A DNA stretch of 38,348 bases, from assembly GCA_030148725.1 (NCBI GenBank), contig JASBSU010000016.1, positions 1 to 38,348 on the forward strand, written 5' to 3'. Positions 16,900-25,130 of the stretch are shown here, one piece after another; position 1 is the first letter of the stretch; each line of letters begins with the position of its first letter. Made by a program: the position numbers and the translations under genes. The notes under the pieces are model-generated. The model was given only the letters and a program-made list of their open reading frames with translations. It did not search any database and had not been told where the DNA came from. The DNA is from Hyphomicrobium sp. (lineage in GTDB: Bacteria; Pseudomonadota; Alphaproteobacteria; Rhizobiales; Hyphomicrobiaceae).

Positions 16900-17937
16900 A
16901 TGGCTTCGGAAAAATCCTCTCGTTCTGGCTCAGGCGGCAAGCGTCCGACCGGAAACGGACAAAAGCAGCCGGCGGTCGCAGCCTTCACGCGCGCCGAGCG
17001 TCTCGACGCCTACAAGCAGATGCTGTTGATACGGCGCTTCGAGGAGAAGGCCGGGCAGCTCTACGGCATGGGGCATATCGGCGGCTTCTGCCATCTCTAT
17101 ATCGGGCAGGAAGCGGTGGTCGTGGGACTGCAGATGGCGCTGAAGCCGGGCGACCAGGTGATCACGGCTTATCGCGATCACGGACACACGCTCGCCGCAG
17201 GCATGGATGCAAAAAGCGTCATGGCCGAACTGACGGGACGCCGGCACGGCTGCTCGAAAGGCAAAGGCGGCTCGATGCACATGTTCTCGCCGGAAAAGCA
17301 CTTCTACGGCGGGCATGGCATCGTCGGGGCGTGCGTGCCGCTTGGCGCCGGGCTTGCGTTCGCCAACAAGTATCGCGGCAACGACCGCGTCTGCCTGACG
17401 TACTTCGGCGATGGCGCAGCCAATCAGGGACAGGTCTACGAAGCCTTCAACATGGCCGAGCTGTGGAAGCTGCCGGTCGTGTTCGTCATCGAGAACAACA
17501 AGTATGCGATGGGGACGTCGATCGAGCGCTCCTCGTCGACGACAAACCTGTCGCAGCGCGGGTTATCGTTCGACATTCCGGGCGAGCATGTCGACGGCAT
17601 GGACATCGAGGCCGTGCGGGCTGCCGGTGTGCGCGCGATTGCCAACGCCCGGGCCGGCAAGGGACCGACGATCCTCGAGATGATGACGTATCGGTATCGC
17701 GGACATTCGATGTCGGATCCGGCGAAGTACCGGACGCGCGAGGAAGTCCAGCAGATGCGTGACACGCATGATGCCATCGAGCATGTGCGCAACCTGCTGC
17801 TGAAGGACGGTGTCAACGAGGCCGATCTCAAGGCGATAGACCGGCAGGTGCGCGATGAGGTGAACGCCGCGGCCGAGTTCGCGCTGTCCGATCCTGAGCC
17901 CGATCCGAGCCAACTCACCACCGACGTTCTCGTTTGA
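16900..17937 (+). CDS. pdhA: Pyruvate dehydrogenase E1 component, alpha subunit
   Basis: Thiamine diphosphate-dependent decarboxylase half of the alpha2beta2 E1 enzyme of the pyruvate dehydrogenase complex. The thiamine diphosphate motif begins at GDGAANQGQVYEAFNMA and ends at ENNKYAMGTS about 30 residues later. The conserved HGHTLA and GGSMHM segments that line the active site are present, as are the phosphorylation-loop-like RYRGHSMSDP residues. The frame opens with GTG 16873, but ATG 16900 with GGTGGG upstream is the better start, giving 345 residues. A serine/glycine/lysine-rich tail (about 1-30) precedes the folded region. pdhB follows after 14 bases. Identification is secure. Confidence 0.97.
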   Translation: MASEKSSRSGSGGKRPTGNGQKQPAVAAFTRAERLDAYKQMLLIRRFEEKAGQLYGMGHIGGFCHLYIGQEAVVVGLQMALKPGDQVITAYRDHGHTLAAGMDAKSVMAELTGRRHGCSKGKGGSMHMFSPEKHFYGGHGIVGACVPLGAGLAFANKYRGNDRVCLTYFGDGAANQGQVYEAFNMAELWKLPVVFVIENNKYAMGTSIERSSSTTNLSQRGLSFDIPGEHVDGMDIEAVRAAGVRAIANARAGKGPTILEMMTYRYRGHSMSDPAKYRTREEVQQMRDTHDAIEHVRNLLLKDGVNEADLKAIDRQVRDEVNAAAEFALSDPEPDPSQLTTDVLV

Positions 17938-17951
17938 GGGCATAAGCCGCC

Positions 17952-19334
17952 ATGCCGACTGAAGTGCTGATGCCCGCGCTGTCGCCCACCATGGAGGAGG
18001 GGACGCTCACCAAATGGCTGATCAAGGAAGGCCAGGAGGTGAAGTCGGGCGACGTCATTGCCGAGATCGAGACCGACAAGGCGACGATGGAGGTCGAGGC
18101 CGTCGATGAGGGACGCGTCGCGAAGATCCTCGTTCCAGCCGGCACGGAGAATGTGAAGGTCAACACCCCTATCGCGCTGATCGAAGGTGAGGACGAGAAG
18201 CCCGCGAAACCGGCTGGTGCGGAGAAGGAAGCCGCCAAGCCGGCGACGAAGGAAAAGCCTGCAGCCGTGAAACCGGAGCAGCCAGGCGACGAGCACAAGC
18301 TCAGCTACGAGCCAGCATCTGCCGAGCCGGAAATCGCGCCAGGAACCGAGACCGTCAACCTGACGATGCGCGAAGCGCTGCGCGACGCCATGGCGGAAGA
18401 GATGCGGCGCGACCCTGATGTGTTCCTGATGGGCGAGGAAGTGGCGCAGTACCAGGGCGCCTATAAGGTCAGCCAGGGGCTGCTGGAAGAATTTGGCGAC
18501 AAGCGCGTCATCGATACGCCGATCACCGAGCAGGGCTTCGCCGGCGTCGGTGTCGGTGCGGCGTTCGCCGGCCTGAATCCCATCGTCGAGTTCATGACGT
18601 GGAACTTCGCCATGCAGGCGATCGACCAGATCGTCAACTCGGCGGCCAAGACGCATTACATGTCTGGCGGACTGGTGCATGTGCCGATCGTCTTCCGCGG
18701 ACCGAATGGCGCGGCAGCGCGCGTCGCGGCGCAGCACAGCCAGTGCTATTCGGCGTGGTATGCGCACGTGCCGGGGCTCAAGGTCGTTGCGCCCTCGACG
18801 TCCGCCGACGCGAAGGGTCTGCTCAAGTCGGCGATCCGGGATCCCAATCCGGTCGTGTTCCTCGAGAACGAACTCCTCTACGGCACGCACGGCGACGTGC
18901 CGAAGGGAGACGATTTCCTCATTCCTATCGGCAAGGCGCGCATCGCGCGGGCGGGCAAGGACGCGACTGTCGTCTCGTTCGCGCGCGGGATGGTCTATGC
19001 GCTGGAAGCCGCCGAGCGGCTCGCGAAGGAAGGCATCGAGGTTGAGGTCATCGACCTTCGAACGCTGCGGCCGCTCGATCTGGCGACCGTGCTTTCCTCG
19101 GTGAAGAAAACCAACCGAATCGTTACGGTGGAAGAGGCATGGCCGGTGTGCTCGGTCGGCTCCGAGATCTGCGCGCAGGTTGCGATGCAGGCGTTCGACG
19201 ATCTCGATGCGCCGCCCGTGAAGGTGTCGGGCGCCGATGTGCCGATGCCATATGCGGCCAATCTGGAAAAGCTGGCGCTGCCGTCGGTCGATCAGGTGGT
19301 CGCGGCCGTCAAGCAGGTCATGTACGTCGCGTAG
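17952..19334 (+). CDS. pdhB: Pyruvate dehydrogenase E1 component, beta subunit with N-terminal lipoyl domain
   Basis: Beta half of E1, which decarboxylates pyruvate and reductively acetylates a lipoyl group. Residues 1-79 form a complete lipoyl domain, with the target Lys43 in [13 protein letters not shown] lysine/proline/alanine-rich mobile linker (about 80-130) follows. The transketolase-like E1-beta domain runs from about residue 135 to 460 ([32 protein letters not shown]). A lipoyl domain on E1-beta is known in alphaproteobacteria such as Zymomonas and Sinorhizobium, where E2 also has its own. Here it is the only lipoyl domain encoded in the cluster. Spacing to pdhA is 14 bases. A membrane-protein gene, not pdhC, comes next after 26 bases. 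Confidence 0.97.
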   Translation: MPTEVLMPALSPTMEEGTLTKWLIKEGQEVKSGDVIAEIETDKATMEVEAVDEGRVAKILVPAGTENVKVNTPIALIEGEDEKPAKPAGAEKEAAKPATKEKPAAVKPEQPGDEHKLSYEPASAEPEIAPGTETVNLTMREALRDAMAEEMRRDPDVFLMGEEVAQYQGAYKVSQGLLEEFGDKRVIDTPITEQGFAGVGVGAAFAGLNPIVEFMTWNFAMQAIDQIVNSAAKTHYMSGGLVHVPIVFRGPNGAAARVAAQHSQCYSAWYAHVPGLKVVAPSTSADAKGLLKSAIRDPNPVVFLENELLYGTHGDVPKGDDFLIPIGKARIARAGKDATVVSFARGMVYALEAAERLAKEGIEVEVIDLRTLRPLDLATVLSSVKKTNRIVTVEEAWPVCSVGSEICAQVAMQAFDDLDAPPVKVSGADVPMPYAANLEKLALPSVDQVVAAVKQVMYVA

Positions 19335-19360
19335 GGGCGGCGATAGACGCGGAGAAGGCG

Positions 19361-19807
19361 ATGAGCGAAGCCGAAATCCTGAATGGGCTGTTCAGCTCGC
19401 TGCAGACGATACTCTCCATCGTGTCGCTGTTCTTCGCCATCGTGTCCGGCTACATCGCGGCGCTGTTCTTCTTCCTTGCGCGCGCCGGGTTGTTCCTGCG
19501 CGTTCTGGCGTTTTCGCTGATGACGATCGGGCTCAGCTTCCTCGGCGGCACGGCGGCTGTCGTCCAGTCGATGCAGGAGGGGCTCTTGCAGGCGTGGGGG
19601 CGGTTGCCGCAGTCCGTCATCCCGGTTGAAAGCCTGCGCAATCCGATGCCGGTTTCGAGCAGCTTGCCGCTTTCGCAGCAGGAGCTGGGTGTTGTCACCG
19701 GATGGATCATCGGCATCGGGGTCTATGCGGCGCTGGCCTATCTCACCTTCCTGCACGACTGGTCGAAGGATGGCGTGCAGAGTCCGATGGCGGGGAGATC
19801 GGCATGA
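19361..19807 (+). CDS. Three-helix membrane protein encoded inside the pdh operon, function unknown
   Basis: A 148-residue protein that I do not recognise. Hydrophobic segments lie at about residues 14-40, 43-68 and 110-131, with a serine/proline-rich loop between the second and third and a short charged C-terminal tail (LHDWSKDG...). ATG 19361 has GGAGAAGGCG just upstream, an excellent ribosome binding site. The frame could be read from further upstream, but only inside pdhB. It starts 26 bases after the pdhB stop and its TGA overlaps the pdhC ATG (ATGA), so translation of E2 is probably coupled to it. This place makes a role connected with the PDH complex likely, for example membrane attachment, but nothing in the sequence proves it. 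Confidence 0.85.
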   Translation: MSEAEILNGLFSSLQTILSIVSLFFAIVSGYIAALFFFLARAGLFLRVLAFSLMTIGLSFLGGTAAVVQSMQEGLLQAWGRLPQSVIPVESLRNPMPVSSSLPLSQQELGVVTGWIIGIGVYAALAYLTFLHDWSKDGVQSPMAGRSA

Positions 19808-20760
19808 GCGTTGCCGCGAGCGAGCGCATTCGCATATCGCCATTGGCGCGCCGGTTGGCGAAGCAGGCCGGGCTGACGCTCGAAGCGCTCGCCGGCTCTG
19901 GTCCGCATGGGCGGATCGTGAAGCGCGACATCGAGGCGGCGATCGAAGGCGGGGCAAAGCCTTCCCCCAGCGAGAGTGCGGCGCCGACGCATCGGGAGGT
20001 GGCGGTCGCATCGCCGCCTGCAGCGCTCGCCGACGATAAGATCCTCGCACTCTACGACAAGGGCAGCTACGAGCTGCTGCCGCACGACAAGATGCGGCGG
20101 GTGATCGCGGAGCGTTTGACGCTCGCCAAGCAGACGATCCCGCATTTCTATCTTTCGATGGACTGCCGCATCGACGAGCTGATGCGGGCGCGCGAGCGCA
20201 TGAACGCCGCTTCACCGGCCGACGGCCCGCGGGCCTATAAGCTTTCGGTCAACGATTTCATCATCAAGGCGATGGCGCTGGCGCTACAGGAAGTTCCGGC
20301 CGCGAACGCCACGTGGACAGAGGCGGGGATGCTGCGTCACAAGTATTCCGACGTCGGCGTCGCGGTGGCCATCGACGGCGGACTGTTCACGCCCGTGATC
20401 CGGCACGCCGAGGTGAAATCGCTGTCGGAGATCTCGAACGAGATGCGCGATCTTGCGGATCGCGCGCGCAAGCGGCGGCTGGCGCCACACGAGTACCAGG
20501 GCGGCACGACTTCGATCTCCAACCTCGGCATGTACGGCATCAAGACGTTCGATGCGGTCATCAACCCGCCGCACGCGACGATCCTTGCGGTTGGCGCCGC
20601 CGAGCGTCGTCCGGTGGTGTCGGGCGACGCGCTGGTGCCGGCTACCGTGATGAGTGTGACACTTTCTTGCGATCACAGAGTTGTCGACGGAGCCATCGGC
20701 GCTGCTCTGCTGGGGGCGTTCCGCGCATTCGTGGAAGACCCGGTGCGGATGCTCGTCTAA
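19804..20760 (+). CDS. pdhC: Pyruvate dehydrogenase E2 (dihydrolipoamide acetyltransferase) without a lipoyl domain
   Basis: Core enzyme that passes the acetyl group from lipoyl to CoA. The 318-residue protein is about 100 residues shorter than usual. It starts directly with the peripheral subunit-binding domain at about 9-46 (ISPLARRLAKQAGL, GSGPHGRIVKRDIEAA), then a proline/alanine linker, then the catalytic domain with the trimer-core motif CDHRVVDG (His291, Asp295). No lipoyl domain (DKA motif) precedes it: the bases upstream encode the overlapping membrane protein in another frame. ATG 19804 overlaps that gene's stop by 4 bases. So the lipoyl arm must come from PdhB. The branched-chain or 2-oxoglutarate E2 alternatives are unlikely given the pdhA-pdhB context. 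Confidence 0.93.
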   Translation: MSVAASERIRISPLARRLAKQAGLTLEALAGSGPHGRIVKRDIEAAIEGGAKPSPSESAAPTHREVAVASPPAALADDKILALYDKGSYELLPHDKMRRVIAERLTLAKQTIPHFYLSMDCRIDELMRARERMNAASPADGPRAYKLSVNDFIIKAMALALQEVPAANATWTEAGMLRHKYSDVGVAVAIDGGLFTPVIRHAEVKSLSEISNEMRDLADRARKRRLAPHEYQGGTTSISNLGMYGIKTFDAVINPPHATILAVGAAERRPVVSGDALVPATVMSVTLSCDHRVVDGAIGAALLGAFRAFVEDPVRMLV

Positions 20761-20995
20761 GGCGGCTCTCGAACACCAATCAGCGAATCAGCTTGGCTCA
20801 AAACATGGTTATCAGGGCGCTCGGGCTGTGGCGCGCGGAGCACGGCTGGCCATCTTTCCCCAGCTAAGCTGCTCCCAAAGGCCTCGGAAACGCATAAGAA
20901 TAGGGCACTTGCTTGCCGTTGGCCCAGGGCAAGACTATTAGCGGAAACACATGCGTGGGCGTACCTGATCTCTCTAGCCCTTGGAGTGAATCCCA

Positions 20996-21496
20996 ATGAC
21001 GGCGCGCTCAAACGCCATATACGCAACTGCCGCTGTAGCCTGCCTGCTCGCAGGCTGCGCAGAAGGCAGTCTCAACTCGGCATTCAATACTGGCTCAATC
21101 GATCCGCAGAAGCAGGCCGCTGCTGACCAGGCTGCGAAGTCGAAAGTGGCGCTCTGCAACACGCTGGTTTCGCAGATCGAGGCTCTGAACGGAGAAGGTA
21201 TCTCCGACAAAGTCGCGAAAGCTGCTGCCAAGAAGTACAAGCTGAAGCCGACCGACATCACCAAGGCGGACGAACTCAACAAGGCCAACACCGAGTTCCA
21301 GAGCAAGTGCTCGGACTTCCCGCCGCGTGTCGCCTCGACGGCTCCGGTCGATCCCGTCACGACAGGCTCGACGACTCCGGTCAAGGCCGAAGCGAAAGCC
21401 AAGCCGCCGGCGCCGACGCAGAAGCCGGTTGCGGCTGCAATGGCGCCGCAGGAGTCCACTGCCTCGGCCGCCCCGGTTGGCGTGCCGAACCCGTAA
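20996..21496 (+). CDS. Lipoprotein of unknown function
   Basis: A 166-residue protein with a lipoprotein signal: a short hydrophobic stretch ending in LLAGC, so Cys21 should be lipidated after signal peptidase II cleavage. The mature part has a helical middle with two cysteines (ALCNTLV and QSKCSDF) about 56 residues apart, and then a proline/alanine/threonine-rich tail that looks disordered and could span the periplasm or reach peptidoglycan. ATG 20996 is preceded by TTGGAG. It lies between pdhC and lpdA with 235 bases upstream, so probably has its own promoter. The cysteine-flanked helical pattern recurs in the next lipoprotein. Family and role are unknown; envelope location is inferred from the lipobox. 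Confidence 0.85.
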   Translation: MTARSNAIYATAAVACLLAGCAEGSLNSAFNTGSIDPQKQAAADQAAKSKVALCNTLVSQIEALNGEGISDKVAKAAAKKYKLKPTDITKADELNKANTEFQSKCSDFPPRVASTAPVDPVTTGSTTPVKAEAKAKPPAPTQKPVAAAMAPQESTASAAPVGVPNP

Positions 21497-21648
21497 GCGA
21501 CTTAGGTTGATCAACTTTCGGGCGCCTGCTGTGTCATCCAGATGCGGCGGCGCCTGAATGTTTTTGGTATGGGACACCAAGAAGGGTTGCACGCCCTCGG
21601 CGCGTGTGGTGAAACCGCCCTGGCTTCCAAGATCGGATGGAGGACACG

Positions 21649-21954
21649 GTGTCAGGCAATTGTCGGCGCGCGAGCATTCTCGGCGGGGTCGTGGCGGGAG
21701 CCGTTGCGGTTCTTCTCGCTGGCTGCGCAGGCAATACCGGTGGCGGTAGCGGCGATCCGGGCCCGCAGGCGCTGACCGGCGGCGAGACCTGCCAGTCCAT
21801 CCGCACCAACCTCAACAAGCTCGATAAGGAAGGCGTGCCTTCGCTGGTCGAGCGCCAGAGCTCTGGGCAAAAGCTTCCGGCGGCCCAGAAGGCCAAGGCC
21901 GACCTCTACAACCAATTGCTCGACAAGTACCTCGGCGCGCGCTGCCACGTCTGA
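21649..21954 (+). CDS. Small lipoprotein of unknown function
   Basis: A protein of about 101 residues with an N-terminal signal and a lipobox LLAGC (the cysteine is residue 26 from this start). A glycine-rich spacer (GNTGGGSGDPG) follows, then a helical part bounded by two cysteines (ETCQSI and GARCHV). GTG 21649 is preferred because GGAGGA lies four bases before it; ATG 21637 adds four residues but has a poor ribosome binding site. The helical part resembles that of the preceding lipoprotein (cysteine, a short leucine-rich helix, an EG(I/V) turn, a lysine/alanine-rich helix, cysteine), so the two may be distant paralogues. It sits 83 bases before lpdA. Function is unknown. Confidence 0.78.
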   Translation: MSGNCRRASILGGVVAGAVAVLLAGCAGNTGGGSGDPGPQALTGGETCQSIRTNLNKLDKEGVPSLVERQSSGQKLPAAQKAKADLYNQLLDKYLGARCHV

Positions 21955-22037
21955 TGCGGCGCCAATCGAGACTGGACTTGAGCTTAGGGCCTCGGCGTCA
22001 TGCGACACCGGGGCCTTGCTCTTAGAGGGACCAGAGC

Positions 22038-23513
22038 ATGAGCAGCGGCGACTATGACGTCATCGTCATCGGTGCGGGTCCGGGTGGCTACGTCGCGGCG
22101 ATACGCGCGGCGCAGCTGGGGCTGCGGACAGCGGTCATCGAACGCGCGCATCTGGGCGGCATCTGTCTCAACTGGGGATGCATCCCGACGAAGGCGCTGC
22201 TGCGCTCTGCGGAGATCGCGCATCTGGTCGCCGAGGGCGAGAGCTTCGGCATCCATGCAGGGAAGGCGCGGATCGACATTGAAGCGGTCGTCGCACGCTC
22301 GCGCTCGGTGGCGCGTGAGCTCAACACCGGTGTCGGTTTTCTTCTGAAGAAGAACGGCGTCGACGTGATCTGGGGCAGCGCCAAGCTGCTCGGCAGTGGC
22401 GAGATCGAGGTATCGGCTGCGGCTCGCTCGTCGCGTCCCGACCCTGAGCCATCCAAGGATGCGCTCGGCCCCGGTCGCTACAAGGCAAAGCACATCATCG
22501 TTGCGACGGGTGCACGTCCGCGCGTGCTTCCGGGACTGGAGCCAGACGGCGATCGGATCTGGACCTACTTCGAGGCGATGCTGCCGCCTTCCCTGCCGAA
22601 GTCGCTGCTCATTGCAGGTTCCGGCGCTATCGGCATCGAGTTCGCATCGTTCTACCACGCGCTGGGTGTCGAGGTGACGGTCGTCGAACTCTTGGACCAG
22701 ATCCTGCCGGCCGAGGACGCCGAGATCGCCGCACTGGCCCGCAAGCTGTTCGAGAAGGACGGCATCCGCATCCTCACCGGCGCCAAAGTCAGCGAGGTGA
22801 AGCGCGGCAAGGGCGGGATCACCGCGAGCGTCGTCGATGCGAGCGGGAAGAGCGAGCAGATCGCGGCCGAACGGCTGATCTCCGCCGTCGGTGTCGTCGG
22901 CAACATCGACGGGCTCGGGCTGGAATCGGTGGGGGTCAAGACCGAGCGCGGGCTGATCGTCGCCGACGGGTTGGCGCGCACCAACGTTGCTGGCATCTAC
23001 GCCATCGGGGATGTCGCCGGCGCGCCGATGCTGGCGCACAAGGCCGAGCACGAGGGCGTCATCTGCGTGGAGGCCATCAAAGGGCTCGACGTCCACGGGC
23101 TCGACAAGCTCCGGGTTCCCGGCTGCACCTACAGCCGGCCGCAGATCGCTTCGGTCGGGCTCACCGAGCAGCGGGCGAAGGCGGAGGGGCGAGACATCCG
23201 CGTCGGGCGTTTTCCGTTCCGTGCCAACGGAAAGGCACTTGCTCTCGGGGAACGCGACGGGATGGTGAAGACGATTTTCGATGCCGGCACGGGTGAGCTG
23301 ATAGGGGCTCACATGATCGGCGCAGAGGTGACGGAGCTTATCCAGGGGTTCGTCATCGCCATGCAGCTCGAAGCCACCGAAGAAGACCTGATGCGCACTG
23401 TCTTCCCACACCCGACCCTTTCGGAGATGATGGGCGAAAGTACGCTCGCCGCCTACGGAAAGGCGCTGCACATTCCTCCGGCAGCTCCGCCCGCCGGAAA
23501 AGTTCGAACCTGA
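22038..23513 (+). CDS. lpdA: Dihydrolipoyl dehydrogenase (E3)
   Basis: Flavoprotein that reoxidises dihydrolipoyl groups with NAD+. The FAD-binding motif GAGPGGYVAAIRAAQLG is at the N-terminus. The redox disulfide is Cys43-Cys48 in GGICLNWGCIPTKAL, the NAD-binding GSGAIGIEFASF motif lies mid-protein, and the C-terminal histidine and glutamate sit in FPHPTLSE. The 491-residue length is slightly long, with an insertion near AARSSRPDPEPSKDALG (about residues 131-150). There is no N-terminal lipoyl domain, unlike some E3 proteins, so it does not supply the domain missing from pdhC. The PDH context and the neighbouring lipA support assignment to the PDH complex. Confidence 0.97.
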   Translation: MSSGDYDVIVIGAGPGGYVAAIRAAQLGLRTAVIERAHLGGICLNWGCIPTKALLRSAEIAHLVAEGESFGIHAGKARIDIEAVVARSRSVARELNTGVGFLLKKNGVDVIWGSAKLLGSGEIEVSAAARSSRPDPEPSKDALGPGRYKAKHIIVATGARPRVLPGLEPDGDRIWTYFEAMLPPSLPKSLLIAGSGAIGIEFASFYHALGVEVTVVELLDQILPAEDAEIAALARKLFEKDGIRILTGAKVSEVKRGKGGITASVVDASGKSEQIAAERLISAVGVVGNIDGLGLESVGVKTERGLIVADGLARTNVAGIYAIGDVAGAPMLAHKAEHEGVICVEAIKGLDVHGLDKLRVPGCTYSRPQIASVGLTEQRAKAEGRDIRVGRFPFRANGKALALGERDGMVKTIFDAGTGELIGAHMIGAEVTELIQGFVIAMQLEATEEDLMRTVFPHPTLSEMMGESTLAAYGKALHIPPAAPPAGKVRT

Positions 23514-23537
23514 GCCTGAGCCATCGAGGGGTACGCC

Positions 23538-23795
23538 GTGGATGCAGACAAGCGCGCGCTGGTCGTTTTCGCAATCGTCGGCATCCTGGCCGGGTTCCTG
23601 GCTTCGGTGCTGATTGGCGGCGGTGGCGGCATACTGCGCTACCTGCTCACCGGAATCGTCGGCGCATTTGTCGGCGGTTATCTGTTCGAGGCGATGAAGA
23701 TCGACCTCGGAATTCGCAATAAATTCGTATCCGAGGTCGTCACCGCGACCGTAGGAGCCGTCATCGTCGTGATAATCGCGCGCATCATAGCGTGA
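23538..23795 (+). CDS. GlsB/YeaQ/YmgE-family (transglycosylase-associated) membrane protein
   Basis: An 85-residue, very hydrophobic protein with three membrane segments (about 8-28, 32-52 and 65-84) and the glycine-rich family motif GGGGGILRYLLTGIVGAFVGG in the middle. The name transglycosylase-associated protein is historic and no enzyme activity is shown; members are often stress-induced. GTG 23538 has GAGGGGT upstream. It follows lpdA by 24 bases and precedes a second member of the same family by about 30 bases, so the three may share a transcript. The two copies look like an old tandem duplication. Role in the cell is unknown. Confidence 0.88.
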   Translation: MDADKRALVVFAIVGILAGFLASVLIGGGGGILRYLLTGIVGAFVGGYLFEAMKIDLGIRNKFVSEVVTATVGAVIVVIIARIIA

Positions 23796-23825
23796 GCGCA
23801 AAAAGCATTCGTGGGGAGAACGCAG

Positions 23826-24098
23826 ATGGAAAATTATGCGACGTACGCGCCGTGGCTCATCATGGCGGTCAATGGCCTCGTAGCGGGGTGGATCGCGTCC
23901 ACGCTGCTCGGTGGCCGGGGCGGCATCATCCGGGACATTTTCGTCGGCATCATCGGCTCGTTCGTCGGCGGTGCCCTGGTGCAGGCCGGTCTACTAAAGT
24001 TGCCCTTCCTTTATGACTGGCCCTGGGTGCACCTGATCCTCGTGTCGACCATCGGTGCGTTGCTGGTCATCATCCTGGGCCGGATCGTCGGCCGATAG
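23826..24098 (+). CDS. GlsB/YeaQ/YmgE-family membrane protein (second copy)
   Basis: A 90-residue relative of the preceding gene product, with the same glycine-rich core GGRGGIIRDIFVGIIGSFVGG and three hydrophobic segments (about 8-28, 33-54 and 66-86). ATG 23826 with GGGGAGAA upstream is chosen over the in-frame GTG 23811. It differs from the first copy mainly in a longer loop after the second helix (LLKLPFLYDWPW). About 30 bases separate them. lipA follows after 77 bases. The tandem pair is likely a duplication; function is unknown. Confidence 0.88.
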   Translation: MENYATYAPWLIMAVNGLVAGWIASTLLGGRGGIIRDIFVGIIGSFVGGALVQAGLLKLPFLYDWPWVHLILVSTIGALLVIILGRIVGR

Positions 24099-24175
24099 GG
24101 GCGGCGGGAGTTCCGATTTGCCTGCTGCGCCCTGGGGTTTAGAATGGCCAGCGAACCTGCAGGCAGGAACACGTC

Positions 24176-25111
24176 ATGACCACGCCTACGCCGACCGATC
24201 TGGCGGTATCTGGAAGCGCACCGGCTCCGACGCGGCTCGCGAAGCCAGACTGGATTCGGGTGCGCGTTCCGGCGGGCCCTGTGCTGGCGGACACAGTCCG
24301 GATCGTGCGCGGCAATCGCCTCACGACGGTGTGCGAGGAAGCCGGGTGCCCCAACATCGGCGAATGCTGGTCCAAGCGGCATGCCACGTTCATGATCATG
24401 GGCGATACGTGCACGCGTGCCTGCGCCTTCTGCAATGTGCGCACGGGAATGCCACGTCCGCTCGATCCGGATGAGCCGGCGCGTGTCGCCAAGGCCGCGA
24501 AAGAACTGGGGCTGACGCACATCGTCGTCACCTCCGTGGATCGCGATGACCTCGCCGATGGCGGCGCGCAGCACTTCGCGCGGGTGATCGGCGGATTGCG
24601 TGCAGAGGTGCCGCAGACGACCGTCGAGGTGCTGACGCCCGATTTCATGCGCAAGAGCGGCGCGCTTGAAACAGTGCTGTCGGCGCGGCCGGACGTGTTC
24701 AATCATAACCTCGAAACGGTGCCGCGGCTCTATCTGTCGATCCGCCCCGGCGCGCGCTACTTCCACTCGCTACGGCTGCTGCAGCGGGCAAAGGAGATCG
24801 ACCCGCAGGTTTTCACCAAGTCGGGCATCATGGTTGGCCTCGGGGAAAGCCGCGAGGAGGTGATGCAGGTGATGGACGACATGCGCTCGGCGGGTGTCGA
24901 CTTCCTGACCATCGGACAGTATCTGCAGCCGAGCCCGCGGCACGCGGCGGTACAGCGCTTCCTGCCACCGGCCGAGTTCGAAGCGCTGCGCCAGATCGCG
25001 GTCGCCAAGGGGTTTGCGCTCGTGGCATCGAGCCCGTTCACGCGGTCGTCGTATCATGCGGGCGAGGACTTCGCGAAGCTTCAGGCGCAGCGCCGCGCTC
25101 GAAACGCCTGA
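24176..25111 (+). CDS. lipA: Lipoyl synthase
   Basis: Radical SAM enzyme that inserts two sulfurs into octanoyl groups on lipoyl domains. Both iron-sulfur sites are visible: Cys53, Cys58 and Cys64 in [12 protein letters not shown] hold the sacrificial auxiliary cluster, and Cys79, Cys83 and Cys86 in CTRACAFC hold the SAM cluster. The C-terminal serine region [12 protein letters not shown], needed to ligate the auxiliary cluster, is intact. The 311-residue length is normal. ATG 24176 has AGGAACACGTC upstream. The gene is close to the PDH genes, as in other alphaproteobacteria, and should modify PdhB Lys43. The partner octanoyltransferase lipB is not in the window. The coq10/ratA-like gene follows 19 bases later. 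Confidence 0.97.
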   Translation: MTTPTPTDLAVSGSAPAPTRLAKPDWIRVRVPAGPVLADTVRIVRGNRLTTVCEEAGCPNIGECWSKRHATFMIMGDTCTRACAFCNVRTGMPRPLDPDEPARVAKAAKELGLTHIVVTSVDRDDLADGGAQHFARVIGGLRAEVPQTTVEVLTPDFMRKSGALETVLSARPDVFNHNLETVPRLYLSIRPGARYFHSLRLLQRAKEIDPQVFTKSGIMVGLGESREEVMQVMDDMRSAGVDFLTIGQYLQPSPRHAAVQRFLPPAEFEALRQIAVAKGFALVASSPFTRSSYHAGEDFAKLQAQRRARNA

Positions 25112-25130
25112 GCGCAACGGAGCTTTGAGC

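Noticed and set aside
17436-18890. 484-codon minus-strand frame opposite pdhA and pdhB
   Set aside because: Antisense shadow of two certain enzymes.
21984-23801. 605-codon open frame antisense to lpdA
   Set aside because: Antisense shadow with low-complexity Arg/Asp/His composition and no ribosome binding site.
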